Shown here: positions 1 to 9,369 of the stretch, one piece after another | Layout of the letters: each line of letters opens with the position of its first letter | Numbering within the stretch: position 1 is the stretch's first letter | Assembly: GCA_964412195.1 (NCBI GenBank) | Contig: CAYPNP010000002.1 | Location: 310,001-374,000 of the forward strand | Length of the DNA stretch: 64,000 nt | Origin: CAYPNP01 sp964412195 | GTDB taxonomy: Bacteria > Acidobacteriota > JAAYUB01 | Direction of reading: 5' to 3' | Program-made: the position numbers and the translations under genes | The notes under the pieces: generated by a model | Database searches by the model: none | Told to the model about the DNA's origin: nothing | Seen by the model: the letters and a program-made list of their open reading frames with translations, nothing else

Positions 1-1862
1 GCGAGCGCCCTCGCCGCCTCGAGCCGGCCGGCGGCCTCCCCCCGAAGAGTCCCCGCCGCGCCGGCAGTCGCCAGCAGCAGTCCCGCGGCGGCGATCAGGA
101 GCAGCCACGGCAGGGTCAACCGCTCCAGGGCGGCCAGCACGCCGCCCAGCCGACCCTCCGTCACCAGGTCCCAGAGCCGGAGGTTCTGGAGGTAGATCAC
201 CGGCCGGCGGTCGGTGTTGACCGGAGCCGAGGCTTCGTCCGCCAGCGTTTCCCGCAGCCATTCCACCCTCTCCGGCTGGAGCATCAACCGAAACTGGGAC
301 GAACGGAAGGAGGCCGCCGACGGGATGTTCCGAACCGCCAGGCGGCGGGCCAGCTCGTCGGCGTCGAGGGTGATGCGGCCTGCGGGGCCGGCGGCGAAGA
401 AGAGGAGGCTCGTTCCCGGCGCGGCGATCACCCGCGGGAAGACGCTGCCGAGGGTGTTGTTCAGCGTCCCGACATAGCGGCGCATTTCCGGTCCCATGAA
501 GCTCTCCGACGCCTCGAGGCCGACGACGACCGCGCCGGACGGGTTCAGGCGACTCCGGACCAGGTCGAAGTACTCCCGCGTGTAGAACCGGTTGAAGGCC
601 GCCGTGGCCGGCGGCGGCGTGTGCAGAACGACGAGGTCGAACCGGCGGGCCGTGCCGCGCAGGTACTCGACGCCGTCGGCCGGCACGAGCTCCAGCCGGG
701 GGTCCCGCAGCCGCTCACGGTCTTCCGCCGGCAGCAGGGGCTGGATCCGGCGAGGGTATTCCGGATCCAGGATCACCAGGGTGAGGCTCCGGACGGGATA
801 GTCAAGCACCCGCTGGGCCTCCCCCTCCAGTCCCTGGCCGATCAGCAGGACGTCCCGCGGGTCGGCGCACTGGTTCAGGCACAGGTGGACGCGTCGCGTC
901 ACCTCGAATGGGTCCGGGAAGGTGACCGCCAGCAATCCGTTGGAATAGACGGCGAACTGCCCCTCCCGCTCGCCCACCGCCAGCTGCTGGAAGCGGGTGT
1001 CGGCCCAGACCGCCAGCGATTGTCCCGGCGCCAAGGCGTTCCAGTAGGTCCGCACCAGGAGTTGCTCCAGGCGGCCGACCGTCCCCAGGGGGAACGCCGC
1101 GGCCAGGATCAGCGCCGCCGCGGCGGCCGCCGCTCCGGACTTCCGGAGACGACGGGCCCTGGCGAGCTGCTCCCCCAGGAGGGCCACCGGCCCCGCCACG
1201 AGGCAGATCCAGAGCATGGCCACGGCGGAGATCCGCCCGGCCCACACGAAGGTATAGAGCAGCCCGCCCGCCAGGCTGCCGGCCGACTCCAGCCAGTACA
1301 CCCGCCCCGCGGGGGTCAGCCCCGCTTCCGGCCCCAAACCGGCGGATGCCGCCGTGATCAGGGGGAACGCAAGGCCCACCAGCAGGGAGCACGGGAACAC
1401 GCACAGGGCCGTGGCGGGCAAGGCCTGCGGCAGGCTGAGCAGCAGGCCGGGCGCCACGGCCAGCCAGGTCCGGACGGTCAGGATGCCGGCCACCCCCGCG
1501 ATGGCCGCGCCGGGCAGGAGCAGGACCGCGGCGGGGGCGGCGATCCGCACGAAGCCGCTTTTCCGGCCGGCCCAGCCCCCCAGGAGGGCCCCGCCGAAGA
1601 TGCCGGCGAACCAGGCCACGAAGACCATGGCCAGCAGCAGTTCGTTGCCCTGGAACACCGCCAGGAAGGCGCGCAGAAGCACCAGCTGAACAGCCAGGGC
1701 GAAGAATCCGAGCAAGACCGGGAGGCTGACTGACCATTGCGAATTGCGAATTGCGAATTGCGAATTGCGGGTTGCGGATTGCGGATTGCGGATTGCGGAT
1801 TGAAGACCTTTCGTGTGGTTCGTGTGGTTCGTGGTTGTTGTCTGATTTCGGAATCTTTGCAT
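1..1862 (-). CDS. Membrane spermidine-synthase-like protein (partial)
   Basis: The frame is open from an in-frame ATG at 1862 to the window edge, so the C-terminus is missing. About 45 residues in, a run of hydrophobic helices begins (near SLPVLLGFFALAVQLVLL), followed by a soluble part resembling the Rossmann fold of spermidine synthases (DVLLIGQGLEGEAQRVLDY, then VILDPEYPRR and FDLVVLHTPPP) and further hydrophobic helices near the edge. This is the layout of membrane-bound polyamine aminopropyltransferase-like proteins, many of which have no proven substrate. The start is uncertain. The ATG at 1862 has no clear ribosome site and would place a heptamer repeat inside the N-terminus. A TTG at 1715 or later GTG/ATG codons are alternatives that trim the first helix. 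Several long open frames on the other strand and in other frames here are shadows. Confidence 0.65.
   Translation of the reverse strand, partial: MQRFRNQTTTTNHTNHTKGLQSAIRNPQSATRNSQFAIRNSQWSVSLPVLLGFFALAVQLVLLRAFLAVFQGNELLLAMVFVAWFAGIFGGALLGGWAGRKSGFVRIAAPAAVLLLPGAAIAGVAGILTVRTWLAVAPGLLLSLPQALPATALCVFPCSLLVGLAFPLITAASAGLGPEAGLTPAGRVYWLESAGSLAGGLLYTFVWAGRISAVAMLWICLVAGPVALLGEQLARARRLRKSGAAAAAAALILAAAFPLGTVGRLEQLLVRTYWNALAPGQSLAVWADTRFQQLAVGEREGQFAVYSNGLLAVTFPDPFEVTRRVHLCLNQCADPRDVLLIGQGLEGEAQRVLDYPVRSLTLVILDPEYPRRIQPLLPAEDRERLRDPRLELVPADGVEYLRGTARRFDLVVLHTPPPATAAFNRFYTREYFDLVRSRLNPSGAVVVGLEASESFMGPEMRRYVGTLNNTLGSVFPRVIAAPGTSLLFFAAGPAGRITLDADELARRLAVRNIPSAASFRSSQFRLMLQPERVEWLRETLADEASAPVNTDRRPVIYLQNLRLWDLVTEGRLGGVLAALERLTLPWLLLIAAAGLLLATAGAAGTLRGEAAGRLEAARAL
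1738..1838. repeat. Heptamer tandem array plus TTCGTGTGG repeat
   Basis: About nine tandem units drifting between GAATTGC and GGATTGC run from 1740 to about 1802, followed by a 9-base unit (TTCGTGTGG, three copies with decay) at about 1810-1835. The heptamer reads open in several frames, so it overlaps the possible N-terminus of the leftmost gene. The same heptamer recurs near 24610 and 58615. Confidence 0.8.
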
Positions 1863-1912
1863 TTGTCTGAAGTTATTGTAACATATTGCCAGATCGTGCT
1901 CTTGGAGTCGCC

Positions 1913-2887
1913 ATGCCCACCGCCGCCAAGTTTCCGCTGGCCACCACGCCTTCCCCCCTGCTGGACGCGCCCCGCCTGAGCGCCGCCTTGGGCGGCCCGA
2001 AGATCCTCATCAAGCGGGACGACCTGACCGGCCGGGTGCTGGGCGGCAACAAGATCCGCAAGCTGGAATACCTGCTGGGGGACGCCCTCGCCCAAGGCGC
2101 CACCCACGTCGTAACGGGTGGCGGCGCCCAGTCCAACCACGCCTGCCTGACGGCGGTTTGCGCCCGGATGGCCGGCCTCAACCCGGTGGTGGTGCTGTCG
2201 CGGCCGGCCACCGAGGCCGTCACCGGCAACCTGCTGGTCTACCGCCTGCTGGGGCTGGAGCCGCTTTTCATTGACAGCTACAATCCAACGGCACTCGAGG
2301 CGGAGATGGACGCGGTCTGCCAGCGCCTCCGGCGGCAGGGCCATCGGCCGTACTTCATCCCGCTGGGCGGCAGCACCGTCGTCGGCATTCTGGGCTACCG
2401 CGACTGCCTGCTGGAGATCGTGCAGCAATGCTCGGCAAGAAAGGTCCAACCGCGGGCGATCTACACGGCCGTCGGCACCGGCGGGACGCTGGCCGGGCTG
2501 GTTTTCGGCCTGTCCGGCAGTCACATGCACATCGAGGTGGCCGGCATCGACGTGGGGGCGATCCCGGAGAGCCCGTTGCCGAGGATCCAGCACCTGCTCG
2601 ACCAGTGCGGCGTCCCGCCCGCGTCAGCCCTGTTTTCCCTCGACCAGGGCCACATCGGACCGGGTTACGCCCAGCCGGGGCCGGATTGCCTGAGCGCGAT
2701 CCGCCTGTTCCTCTCCACGGAAGGTCTGCTGCTGGATCCGGTGTACACGGGGAAGGCCGCCGCGGGGCTGATCGCCCACATCCAGGAGGGGCGCATCCGC
2801 CCGGAAGATACGTTGGTATTCCTGCACACTGGCGGCGCCGCCGGCCTGTTCGCCATCCCCGCCCTGGCCGAACAGGTCCCCAACTGA
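1913..2887 (+). CDS. D-cysteine desulfhydrase / ACC deaminase family PLP enzyme
   Basis: 324 residues, the usual length for this fold-type II pyridoxal-phosphate family, which cleaves D-cysteine (to pyruvate, ammonia and sulfide) or 1-aminocyclopropane-1-carboxylate. The lysine in GGNKIRKLEY (about K47) fits the PLP Schiff base, GGGAQSNHA (about 71-79) the substrate and cofactor loop, and GTGGTLAG the phosphate-binding loop. The ATG at 1913 is chosen because GGAG lies 5 bases upstream; an in-frame start at 1886 has no such site. It is the first of three closely spaced plus-strand genes. The family is confident, but D-cysteine against other substrates cannot be decided by eye. Confidence 0.88.
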   Translation: MPTAAKFPLATTPSPLLDAPRLSAALGGPKILIKRDDLTGRVLGGNKIRKLEYLLGDALAQGATHVVTGGGAQSNHACLTAVCARMAGLNPVVVLSRPATEAVTGNLLVYRLLGLEPLFIDSYNPTALEAEMDAVCQRLRRQGHRPYFIPLGGSTVVGILGYRDCLLEIVQQCSARKVQPRAIYTAVGTGGTLAGLVFGLSGSHMHIEVAGIDVGAIPESPLPRIQHLLDQCGVPPASALFSLDQGHIGPGYAQPGPDCLSAIRLFLSTEGLLLDPVYTGKAAAGLIAHIQEGRIRPEDTLVFLHTGGAAGLFAIPALAEQVPN

Positions 2888-2898
2888 AAGGAGACTCC

Positions 2899-3510
2899 AT
2901 GGCCAGTCGAAGCGGTCAGAAATCGTCCTCCTCCCTGAGCCGCGGCTGTTGCGTCTTCGGCCTGGGCGCGGTCGCCGGGATGGTGGCCCTCCCCCTGTGC
3001 ATCTTCGTCGTCTTCACGGTGCCTTCGGTCCAGCGCCTCCTCGGCGACACGGTGACCCGCTTTGTCAAGACCCGCGTGGCATCGACCTACGAGCGCATCA
3101 CCACCGAGCCGCCCGGCCCCCGGGAGGAGGGCTACGGCGAGATCACTCCCGCCCGCTCCGGAGAGTACGACCAGTTGCTCACCTGCGAAGGGCTGAAGAT
3201 CCGCTACCGGGTCACCGGCGCCGAAATGGGAAACCAGCCGTTCATCCACGGCGAAGTGGAGAACGACGGCACGCGGACGGTCCGGGTCCTGCAGCTGCTG
3301 GTCAATTTCGTCCAAACCGACGCCGACGGGAAGGTCGTGGCTTACCGGAGCCAGGGTTTCGAGGTCATGCGGGAGACTGCCCGGGCCGAGAGCGAGCAAC
3401 TCGGGCCGGGCCGGCGAAAGGCCTTCGTCCTGCATCCCGACTCCGCCCCGCCGGGCTGGAGCCCGGACAAGGTCCACGTCAAGATCAAGGACGTGAAGTA
3501 CCTGGATTGA
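2899..3510 (+). CDS. Membrane-anchored protein with extracytoplasmic beta domain
   Basis: 203 residues. A short basic and Ser-rich N-terminus leads into one membrane segment (about residues 16-38, LGAVAGMVALPLCIFVV). The rest looks like one beta-rich domain outside the membrane, in which HGEVENDGTRTVRVLQLLV resembles the FxLYD/DUF3426-type folds found in many exported bacterial proteins. AAGGAG sits 5-6 bases before the ATG. It lies 11 bases after the PLP enzyme and 2 bases before the GH127 gene, so the three are probably co-transcribed. I do not recognise a specific family and assign no function. Confidence 0.7.
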   Translation: MASRSGQKSSSSLSRGCCVFGLGAVAGMVALPLCIFVVFTVPSVQRLLGDTVTRFVKTRVASTYERITTEPPGPREEGYGEITPARSGEYDQLLTCEGLKIRYRVTGAEMGNQPFIHGEVENDGTRTVRVLQLLVNFVQTDADGKVVAYRSQGFEVMRETARAESEQLGPGRRKAFVLHPDSAPPGWSPDKVHVKIKDVKYLD

Positions 3511-3512
3511 GG

Positions 3513-5381
3513 ATGGCGAACCGGCTCCGACCGCCTTTCCACGCCCTGCCCACCGGTGCAGTCTCGCCGGACGGCTGGATCCTGGTCCAGATGCGGCGAG
3601 ACCTGGAAGACGGTTTCGCCGGCTGCCTTGATCAGCTGACTCCGCGGGTCGCGACTGACATTTTCTCCGAACGCATCGCCTCGTCAACGGCCCAGACTTC
3701 CTGGTGGGACGCCGAGACGCGCGGCAACTGGCTCTGGGGATATTTGATGATGGCCCACTTGGCCGGTCACCCCAGGCACATCGCCCGCTCCCGAAAATTG
3801 GTGCATGCGCTGATGGACGGCCAAGACCCGGACGGTTACATCGGCGTCTACGACCCGGATTCCCGTTTCCGACATCCGCCCGGAGAAAACGGGGAACTCT
3901 GGGCGCAGAGCCGCGCGCTCCTCGCGCTCCTGGCCCTTTACCAGCTGAACGGCGATTCCGCCTGCCTGCACGCCGTGGAGCGGGCCGTGGCACTGACCTC
4001 GCGGCAGTATGGCCCCGGCCGCGGATATTTCACGCCGGGGGTGATCCAGCCCGGAGTGCGCAGTTCCATCACCGGCCTGACCCACGGCCTCTGCTACACC
4101 GATGTCCTGGAAGCGTTGTCCGCCCTGACCGGGAATGAGGCGCCTGGCCGTTTCGGCGCCTGGCTCTACCAGGATTTCTCCGACCTCCCCCGGCCGTTTC
4201 CCAACGACGACATGGCGCTGCCCCACCTGCTCGATCCGGAACGCCCCTTGTCCGGTCATGCCGTCCACACGGCCGAGCATTGGCGGGCCGTGCTCTGGGC
4301 GTGCACCCTCCCCGGCGGCGAAGCCCCGGCCGCGGCGGCGTGGAACGCCCTGGACAAACTCCGGAGGTACACCCTCCCCAGCGGGGCGCTGCTGGGCGAC
4401 GAGTCGCTCCGGGACGGCCCCGCCCCCGACATCGGCTACGAATACTGCACCCTGACGGAGCTTCTGTGCAGCCTCGCTTCGGCGGCCCAGAAAACCGGCG
4501 ATGCGTCGATCGGCGACTGGATGGAAAATCTCGCGTTCAACGCCGCCCAGGGAGCCCGCCTGGCTGATGGGAAGGGCGTCGCCTACCTTTCCTCCGACAC
4601 CCGGACGGCGGCGGAGGCCAGACGGCCCGACGCCTATTCGCCGTCCCGGGGCAGCGGCCGTTTCAAGTTCTCACCCACCCACGAGGATGTCGCTTGCTGC
4701 TGCAATCCCAACGCGGTCCGGTTCATGCCGCACTTCGTCAGCCGGATGTGGATGAGCCTGAACGAGGCGCCCGGATTGGCGGCCCTGGCCTTCGGTCCCT
4801 CCCGGGTGAGAACCCTGATGCGGGGAGTCCCGGTGGCCGTCGGCGAAGACACCGGTTATCCTTTTGCCGATGAGATCACCTTCCGGATCCAGCCCGAACA
4901 GCCGGTCCAGTTTTCCCTGCTCATCCGCAAACCCGGCTGGGCGACCGAGCCGCGGCTGACGGCGAAGGGCGGTGAAATAAGGGAAGAGTCCGGCTGGTAT
5001 CGGGTGGACAAGAGCTGGCGATCCGGAGACACTGTCACCCTCCACCTGCCCGCGGCGGTGCGAACCAGCACTTACTCCGCCGGCGAAGTGGCGGTGCACC
5101 GCGGGCCGCTTCAGTATGTCCTGCCGATCCCGATGCGCTGGGTTTCCACCAAGGATTATCCAGTGGCGGGATTCCATGATTACGACATCCTGCCGGCAGA
5201 GAAGATCCCCGTTGCCCGCCTGAATCCGGCGAATTCAGAACTCGGCCTGCGGGCCCAACGGAACCACGGGGCCGACCTGCGGCATCCCTGGGACGCCCCT
5301 CCGCTGATCTTGACGGACGGCCGGATCACACTGGTCCCCATGGGCTGCGCGCCCCTCCGGCATGCGGCCTTCCCTCCTTGA
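3513..5381 (+). CDS. GH127 / DUF1680-type glycoside hydrolase, no signal peptide
   Basis: 622 residues, typical of the beta-L-arabinofuranosidase-like GH127 (DUF1680) family: an alpha/alpha barrel followed by beta sandwiches. Family marks are the Cys cluster EDVACCCNPN (C395-C397), matching the zinc-linked catalytic cysteines, the acidic stretch YCTLTELLCS, and aromatic sugar-binding motifs such as WWDAETRGNW and PDGYIGVYDPDSRF. No signal peptide is visible, so it probably acts in the cytoplasm on imported oligosaccharides, unlike the second GH127 protein at 59.4-61.8 kb. The ATG lies 2 bases past the previous stop. Long frames on both strands inside it are shadows. Exact glycosidic specificity is unknown. 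Confidence 0.85.
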   Translation: MANRLRPPFHALPTGAVSPDGWILVQMRRDLEDGFAGCLDQLTPRVATDIFSERIASSTAQTSWWDAETRGNWLWGYLMMAHLAGHPRHIARSRKLVHALMDGQDPDGYIGVYDPDSRFRHPPGENGELWAQSRALLALLALYQLNGDSACLHAVERAVALTSRQYGPGRGYFTPGVIQPGVRSSITGLTHGLCYTDVLEALSALTGNEAPGRFGAWLYQDFSDLPRPFPNDDMALPHLLDPERPLSGHAVHTAEHWRAVLWACTLPGGEAPAAAAWNALDKLRRYTLPSGALLGDESLRDGPAPDIGYEYCTLTELLCSLASAAQKTGDASIGDWMENLAFNAAQGARLADGKGVAYLSSDTRTAAEARRPDAYSPSRGSGRFKFSPTHEDVACCCNPNAVRFMPHFVSRMWMSLNEAPGLAALAFGPSRVRTLMRGVPVAVGEDTGYPFADEITFRIQPEQPVQFSLLIRKPGWATEPRLTAKGGEIREESGWYRVDKSWRSGDTVTLHLPAAVRTSTYSAGEVAVHRGPLQYVLPIPMRWVSTKDYPVAGFHDYDILPAEKIPVARLNPANSELGLRAQRNHGADLRHPWDAPPLILTDGRITLVPMGCAPLRHAAFPP

Positions 5382-5411
5382 AATGTCGCTTGGATCCCGG
5401 CGTGGGAAACA

Positions 5412-5435
5412 GTCGGCGGACTGATTTCCGCCGAC
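5412..5435. terminator. Hairpin at convergent gene junction
   Basis: A perfect 9-bp stem (GTCGGCGGA with TCCGCCGAC, 6-base loop) lies between the converging GH127 and cupin genes. There is no T-tract on either side, so a terminator role is only suggested by position. Confidence 0.35.
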
Positions 5436-5454
5436 GGCTCCCGCCCATTGAGAA

Positions 5455-5814
5455 TCAGATATGCTCGAGGTGGCGGCGGGTGTGCGCATCGATGATGTTG
5501 CCCGTGTTGAGCGTCGAGGCCGGCTCGAAGAGCAGCACGTCGACCTCGTCGATGGCCACGGGGCGGTGCTCCACGCCGCGGGGGACGATCAGGAACTCGC
5601 CCTCCTCCACCCTGACCTTGCGGTCCCGGAACTCCATGGTGAACCGCCCCTTCAGGACCATGAACATCTCGTCTTCGTTCTCGTGGCGGTGCCAGATGAA
5701 CTCGCCGGCAAACTTCACCAGCCGGATCTCCTGACCGTTGAGTTCCCCCACCACGCGGGGATTCCAATGGTCGTGGATGGACGCCAGCTTCTCGGCCAGG
5801 TTGACTTTTTCCAT
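5455..5814 (-). CDS. Small cupin-domain protein
   Basis: 119 residues, a single cupin barrel. The first cupin motif is visible as GEFIWHRHENEDEMFMVLKG, with two His and one Glu in metal-binding positions, and the second as EEGEFLIVPRGVEHRPVA, with the fourth ligand His. Such stand-alone proteins range from isomerases to dioxygenases and binding proteins, so the reaction cannot be named. GGAGG lies 6 bases before the ATG (minus strand). It is transcribed alone, divergent from the GYF/lipase gene and convergent with the GH127 gene. Confidence 0.85.
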   Translation of the reverse strand: MEKVNLAEKLASIHDHWNPRVVGELNGQEIRLVKFAGEFIWHRHENEDEMFMVLKGRFTMEFRDRKVRVEEGEFLIVPRGVEHRPVAIDEVDVLLFEPASTLNTGNIIDAHTRRHLEHI

Positions 5815-6092
5815 GGGAGCCTCCGAGTGGTGGTTTGGTGCTTTGACTTCCTTCGGCGCGATCCCTCTCTGCGACCCGAGTCTGCCACGTGGTGCTGCGC
5901 GCCGGAACAGTCATGACCTGAATCGAAATAGATGCACAAATCGGCGCGGCCGCTTCGCCTCCTCCTCTTTTTCTCAGAAAACGGGTGCGGAAGGAAGTTC
6001 CTTATGGAATCGCCGATGATTCCTGTACAATGGACCATTCAATCCAGTTCATTGCTTCGTCAGAATCGGAAATTTCCCACCAAGGAGACGCT

Positions 6093-9000
6093 ATGACGGC
6101 CCCGGAGTGGTATGTGTCGCGGCAAGGGAAGCAGTACGGTCCTTACCCGTGGGAGCGACTCGCGCAGATGGCCGCCGGAAGGCAGGTCCTGCCGGACGAC
6201 CTGGTGTGGGGGCCAGGACTCGCCTCCTGGACCCGGGCGGACCAGGTCCCGAATCTCCTGAGTGAGCGCCCGGCGCCACCTCCCGTCCCGGCGCCGCCCG
6301 CCCGTTCCGCCCAGCCCGTGCCCCACCAGGAACCGGCTGCGGTCCGGCCGGCGCCGCAGGTCCAGCCCCAGCCCGCGCCGGCGGCTTCCGGCGGCCGCGG
6401 CGGCCTGCGCGCCTGCCTGGTGGCGGCCCTCATCGGAGGGGTGCTCCTGCTCCTGGGTGCGGGCGGATACCTGCTTTGGCGCTATCGACCCTGGCAGGGG
6501 AAATCCGGGCCACCGGCATCCACAAGCCGCTTTCCCCTGGTCGAATACACCGAGGAGCAGTTTCAAACCCGCGCGGTGGTCCCGCCCGGAACGGCGCCCG
6601 AATCCAGCGGTCCGGTGGAGGTCGGCCCCGGCGCCGCCGAGGAGGCCGGGCTCTCCGACGGAACCCGCGTGGGCTTCCCCGGTTTGGGCGAAGGCGATCG
6701 CGTCCAGATGACCCTGGAGCGCGAGGCCGGCGATACCGCCCTGAATCTCGAGGGCATCCAGGCCACCGGCAGCGCGCGGGTGCTTACGCTGGACGCGGTC
6801 CGGCTGTCCGATCCGGCCCAGGCCTCCGCCCGGCTGGTCCCCTTGATCGTGATCCCGGCCCGGGAAGCCGGATCCCTCGCCCCGGAGACAATCTTACTGG
6901 CCCGCCAGGGATTTCGGCTCGTCGAGGGACAGGGCATGGCCGAGCGCGTGGATTTCCTGCCCGTCTTCCGAGACGGCGATGGCAACTTCATGGCCCGCGA
7001 CATCTGGCTGCCATACTCCCCCGCCGCCCAGGGACTGCCCGAAACCGTCACCCGGGCCCCCAAGCCGCGGCCGGCATCCCCGTTCTCCCTGTTCCCGGCT
7101 GCCGGCGCGGGAGGCCGCCCGCTGGCCCTCTTCACTCCCGTGTTCGGCGCCGCCCCGGCGGCCGCTCCGCCCAATCCCAAGGCCGTCAAATACGAGGCTG
7201 TCACCTACCAGCAGAGCATCAACTGGAACCGCAAGCCCCAGCTCGTCCGGATGGTGCCGAACCGCGGCGACCCGGCCCGCCGGATCCCCCTGTACAAGCT
7301 CCCCAAATTCGAGCAGGAGCTCGAGCTGGCCAAGCCGGTCCAGAACGTCTTCGTCCTGGTCCACGGCCGCAACGAGATGGAGAAGTCCGGCCTCGACACG
7401 GCGCCGCAGATCAAGGACCCCTGGTGGTACGCCTACAAGCGGGATGCCTGGACCGTCTTCTACGAGATCTTTCAATCCGACAAGAAGAAGATGTTGGGCT
7501 CCACGGTATTCTTCGAGTTCATCTACCCGTCCTTCCGGCCGGTGTTCCAGGGAGACGGACCCACCGCCGAGTTCTTCGCCCAGTTGATCAAGGAGCAGCT
7601 CAAGAAGCAGCTCGACCTCAAACAGTCCTTCAACCTGTTCATTGTGGCCCACTCCATGGGCGGCATCGTCTCGCGAGCCGGAGTGCAGGACTTCGACGGC
7701 GGGCTGGCGGACAACTTCCGGAACCTGGCCACGTGGGGGTCGCCGCACCTGGGCAGCCCGCTCGTATCATTGAACTACGTGCTGATCTCCCCCTATCACA
7801 AGCTGGAGATCACCGGCCCGGACATCAGCGGGAGCTGGCGTGAATACCTCCTGCGGAAAGTTCTGGTCACCAACAACCCCGGCACAATGGACCTGCGCTG
7901 GACCAACGGCAACGCCGGCTACACGTCCGAGCTCAGATTCGACCAGATGGGCTTCATCCCGGACCCGGCAACGATTCAGAAACAATTCAAATCCGCCGCG
8001 GATGCGGAGCCGGTGATCAACCTGCGCCATGGCAGCTTCTTCTACAATGAAAACCTCCGTCGCCTCAATTCGGCCGACAAGTACGCCGGGACGGACAAAT
8101 ACATCTTCCTCTACGGGATAACAGCCCAGGGCGTCAAGCTGGAATGGACGGGAGGTGTTTTCGACAAGGGATTCGAAGCGAAGGCCGTCTACCAGCAGAG
8201 TGAAATCGGCCTGGGGCAGACCACCTTGTGGCTGCTGGTGGACAGCCCCACCACGCCGTACCTGGGCGTCCCTCAGGGGGAGGGCGACGGCGCGGTGCCC
8301 ATCCTGAGCATGAGCGGCCACGGGTTGGGCGCGAAAACGGTGGCCCTGGGCGAGTGCGACCACGAGGAGTACTTCGGCGCACCGGATGCGCCGGGACACT
8401 TCACCAGCAAGGGGAAGGCGTCGGTCACCACCCGAGCCACCCTGTCCAACCTGGGAATCGGCTCGGTCGAGCGCTACGACCCGCCGCAAATCCAGCTGAA
8501 ACTCCGGCGGGAGGAGGACGTCAAGGCGCTGCTGGCTGGGGACCTGGACGGCGACCTGGAAATCGAGGGCGAGCTGGTCTGGCCCGGCGACGCCAATCCG
8601 TCCCGGCGGATCAAGCCCGACAAGATCGAGGCCTTCGTAACCCGCAAGGGCAGGCTCGCCCGGGAGCCGGTCGAGGCCCTTCACCTGGCAGTGGAGAGCG
8701 GCGGCCGGTTCCGGGCCGGAATGTACGTGAAGGATCTGCAGAATGCCGGCCTGGACCGCAAGACCGACCTGGAGCTCTACGTCCGGCTTTTTTTCAAGGA
8801 CGACACGCAGCTGGAGTCCGAGCCGCTGCTGCTCACGGGCCAGGAAGTGTTGCGCGGCTCCTTTGTAGGCACCATCCGGGCCACTTCAGTCAACCGGGAG
8901 TACCTGCTCAACCGGAATATGCGCTCCGGCGAGGATGAGATGACCCGGATCAGGAATGAAGTCACCCGGAGCCGCAACGAGACGTACCTGAAAAACATCG

Positions 9001-9365
9001 AGTACTTCGGAGTAAGCAAGGACAATGGCCTCACCCTGTCGATCTTCAGCGTGGCCGTAAACTCCGGCGAGGCAGACCTGCTGGAGGGGAAGTATTGGGT
9101 GGACTTGATTTTCCGGGGCCCGCGACTGATCCCCAACGATTTCCGGGCTTACAAGGACAAGCGCAACGGCGTCGTGCAGCTGACGCTCACGGCCGACACA
9201 TTTGAAGTCGTCAAGACCCAGACCTTTCAGGAAGGCGATCTGGCGACGACCATGATCTACAAGGTCAGCGGCAAGTTGAGCGGCGACACCCTTAGCGGCA
9301 CATGGACCATCACGGAAAACGGCACCCGGACCTTCGCCGGCACCTACACCGCCAAGCGCATGTGA
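6093..9365 (+). CDS. GYF_2-domain membrane protein with lipase-type alpha/beta hydrolase
   Basis: 1,090 residues. An N-terminal GYF_2 (DUF4339) domain (about 4-52; WYVSRQGKQYGPYPWERL, then WTRADQV) is followed by a Pro/Ala linker, one membrane helix (about 112-134) and a large extracytoplasmic part. That part contains an alpha/beta hydrolase: FVLVHGRNEM near residue 420 as oxyanion region and IVAHSMGG with nucleophile S521, then GSPHLGSP as in lipases and PGAP1-like esterases. Beyond about 750 the residues look beta-rich and unrecognised. The ATG at 6093 is chosen for AAGGAGA upstream, although the frame opens earlier. Substrate and partners are unknown. It stands alone between divergent and convergent neighbours. 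Confidence 0.78.
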   Translation: MTAPEWYVSRQGKQYGPYPWERLAQMAAGRQVLPDDLVWGPGLASWTRADQVPNLLSERPAPPPVPAPPARSAQPVPHQEPAAVRPAPQVQPQPAPAASGGRGGLRACLVAALIGGVLLLLGAGGYLLWRYRPWQGKSGPPASTSRFPLVEYTEEQFQTRAVVPPGTAPESSGPVEVGPGAAEEAGLSDGTRVGFPGLGEGDRVQMTLEREAGDTALNLEGIQATGSARVLTLDAVRLSDPAQASARLVPLIVIPAREAGSLAPETILLARQGFRLVEGQGMAERVDFLPVFRDGDGNFMARDIWLPYSPAAQGLPETVTRAPKPRPASPFSLFPAAGAGGRPLALFTPVFGAAPAAAPPNPKAVKYEAVTYQQSINWNRKPQLVRMVPNRGDPARRIPLYKLPKFEQELELAKPVQNVFVLVHGRNEMEKSGLDTAPQIKDPWWYAYKRDAWTVFYEIFQSDKKKMLGSTVFFEFIYPSFRPVFQGDGPTAEFFAQLIKEQLKKQLDLKQSFNLFIVAHSMGGIVSRAGVQDFDGGLADNFRNLATWGSPHLGSPLVSLNYVLISPYHKLEITGPDISGSWREYLLRKVLVTNNPGTMDLRWTNGNAGYTSELRFDQMGFIPDPATIQKQFKSAADAEPVINLRHGSFFYNENLRRLNSADKYAGTDKYIFLYGITAQGVKLEWTGGVFDKGFEAKAVYQQSEIGLGQTTLWLLVDSPTTPYLGVPQGEGDGAVPILSMSGHGLGAKTVALGECDHEEYFGAPDAPGHFTSKGKASVTTRATLSNLGIGSVERYDPPQIQLKLRREEDVKALLAGDLDGDLEIEGELVWPGDANPSRRIKPDKIEAFVTRKGRLAREPVEALHLAVESGGRFRAGMYVKDLQNAGLDRKTDLELYVRLFFKDDTQLESEPLLLTGQEVLRGSFVGTIRATSVNREYLLNRNMRSGEDEMTRIRNEVTRSRNETYLKNIEYFGVSKDNGLTLSIFSVAVNSGEADLLEGKYWVDLIFRGPRLIPNDFRAYKDKRNGVVQLTLTADTFEVVKTQTFQEGDLATTMIYKVSGKLSGDTLSGTWTITENGTRTFAGTYTAKRM

Positions 9366-9369
9366 GGAC

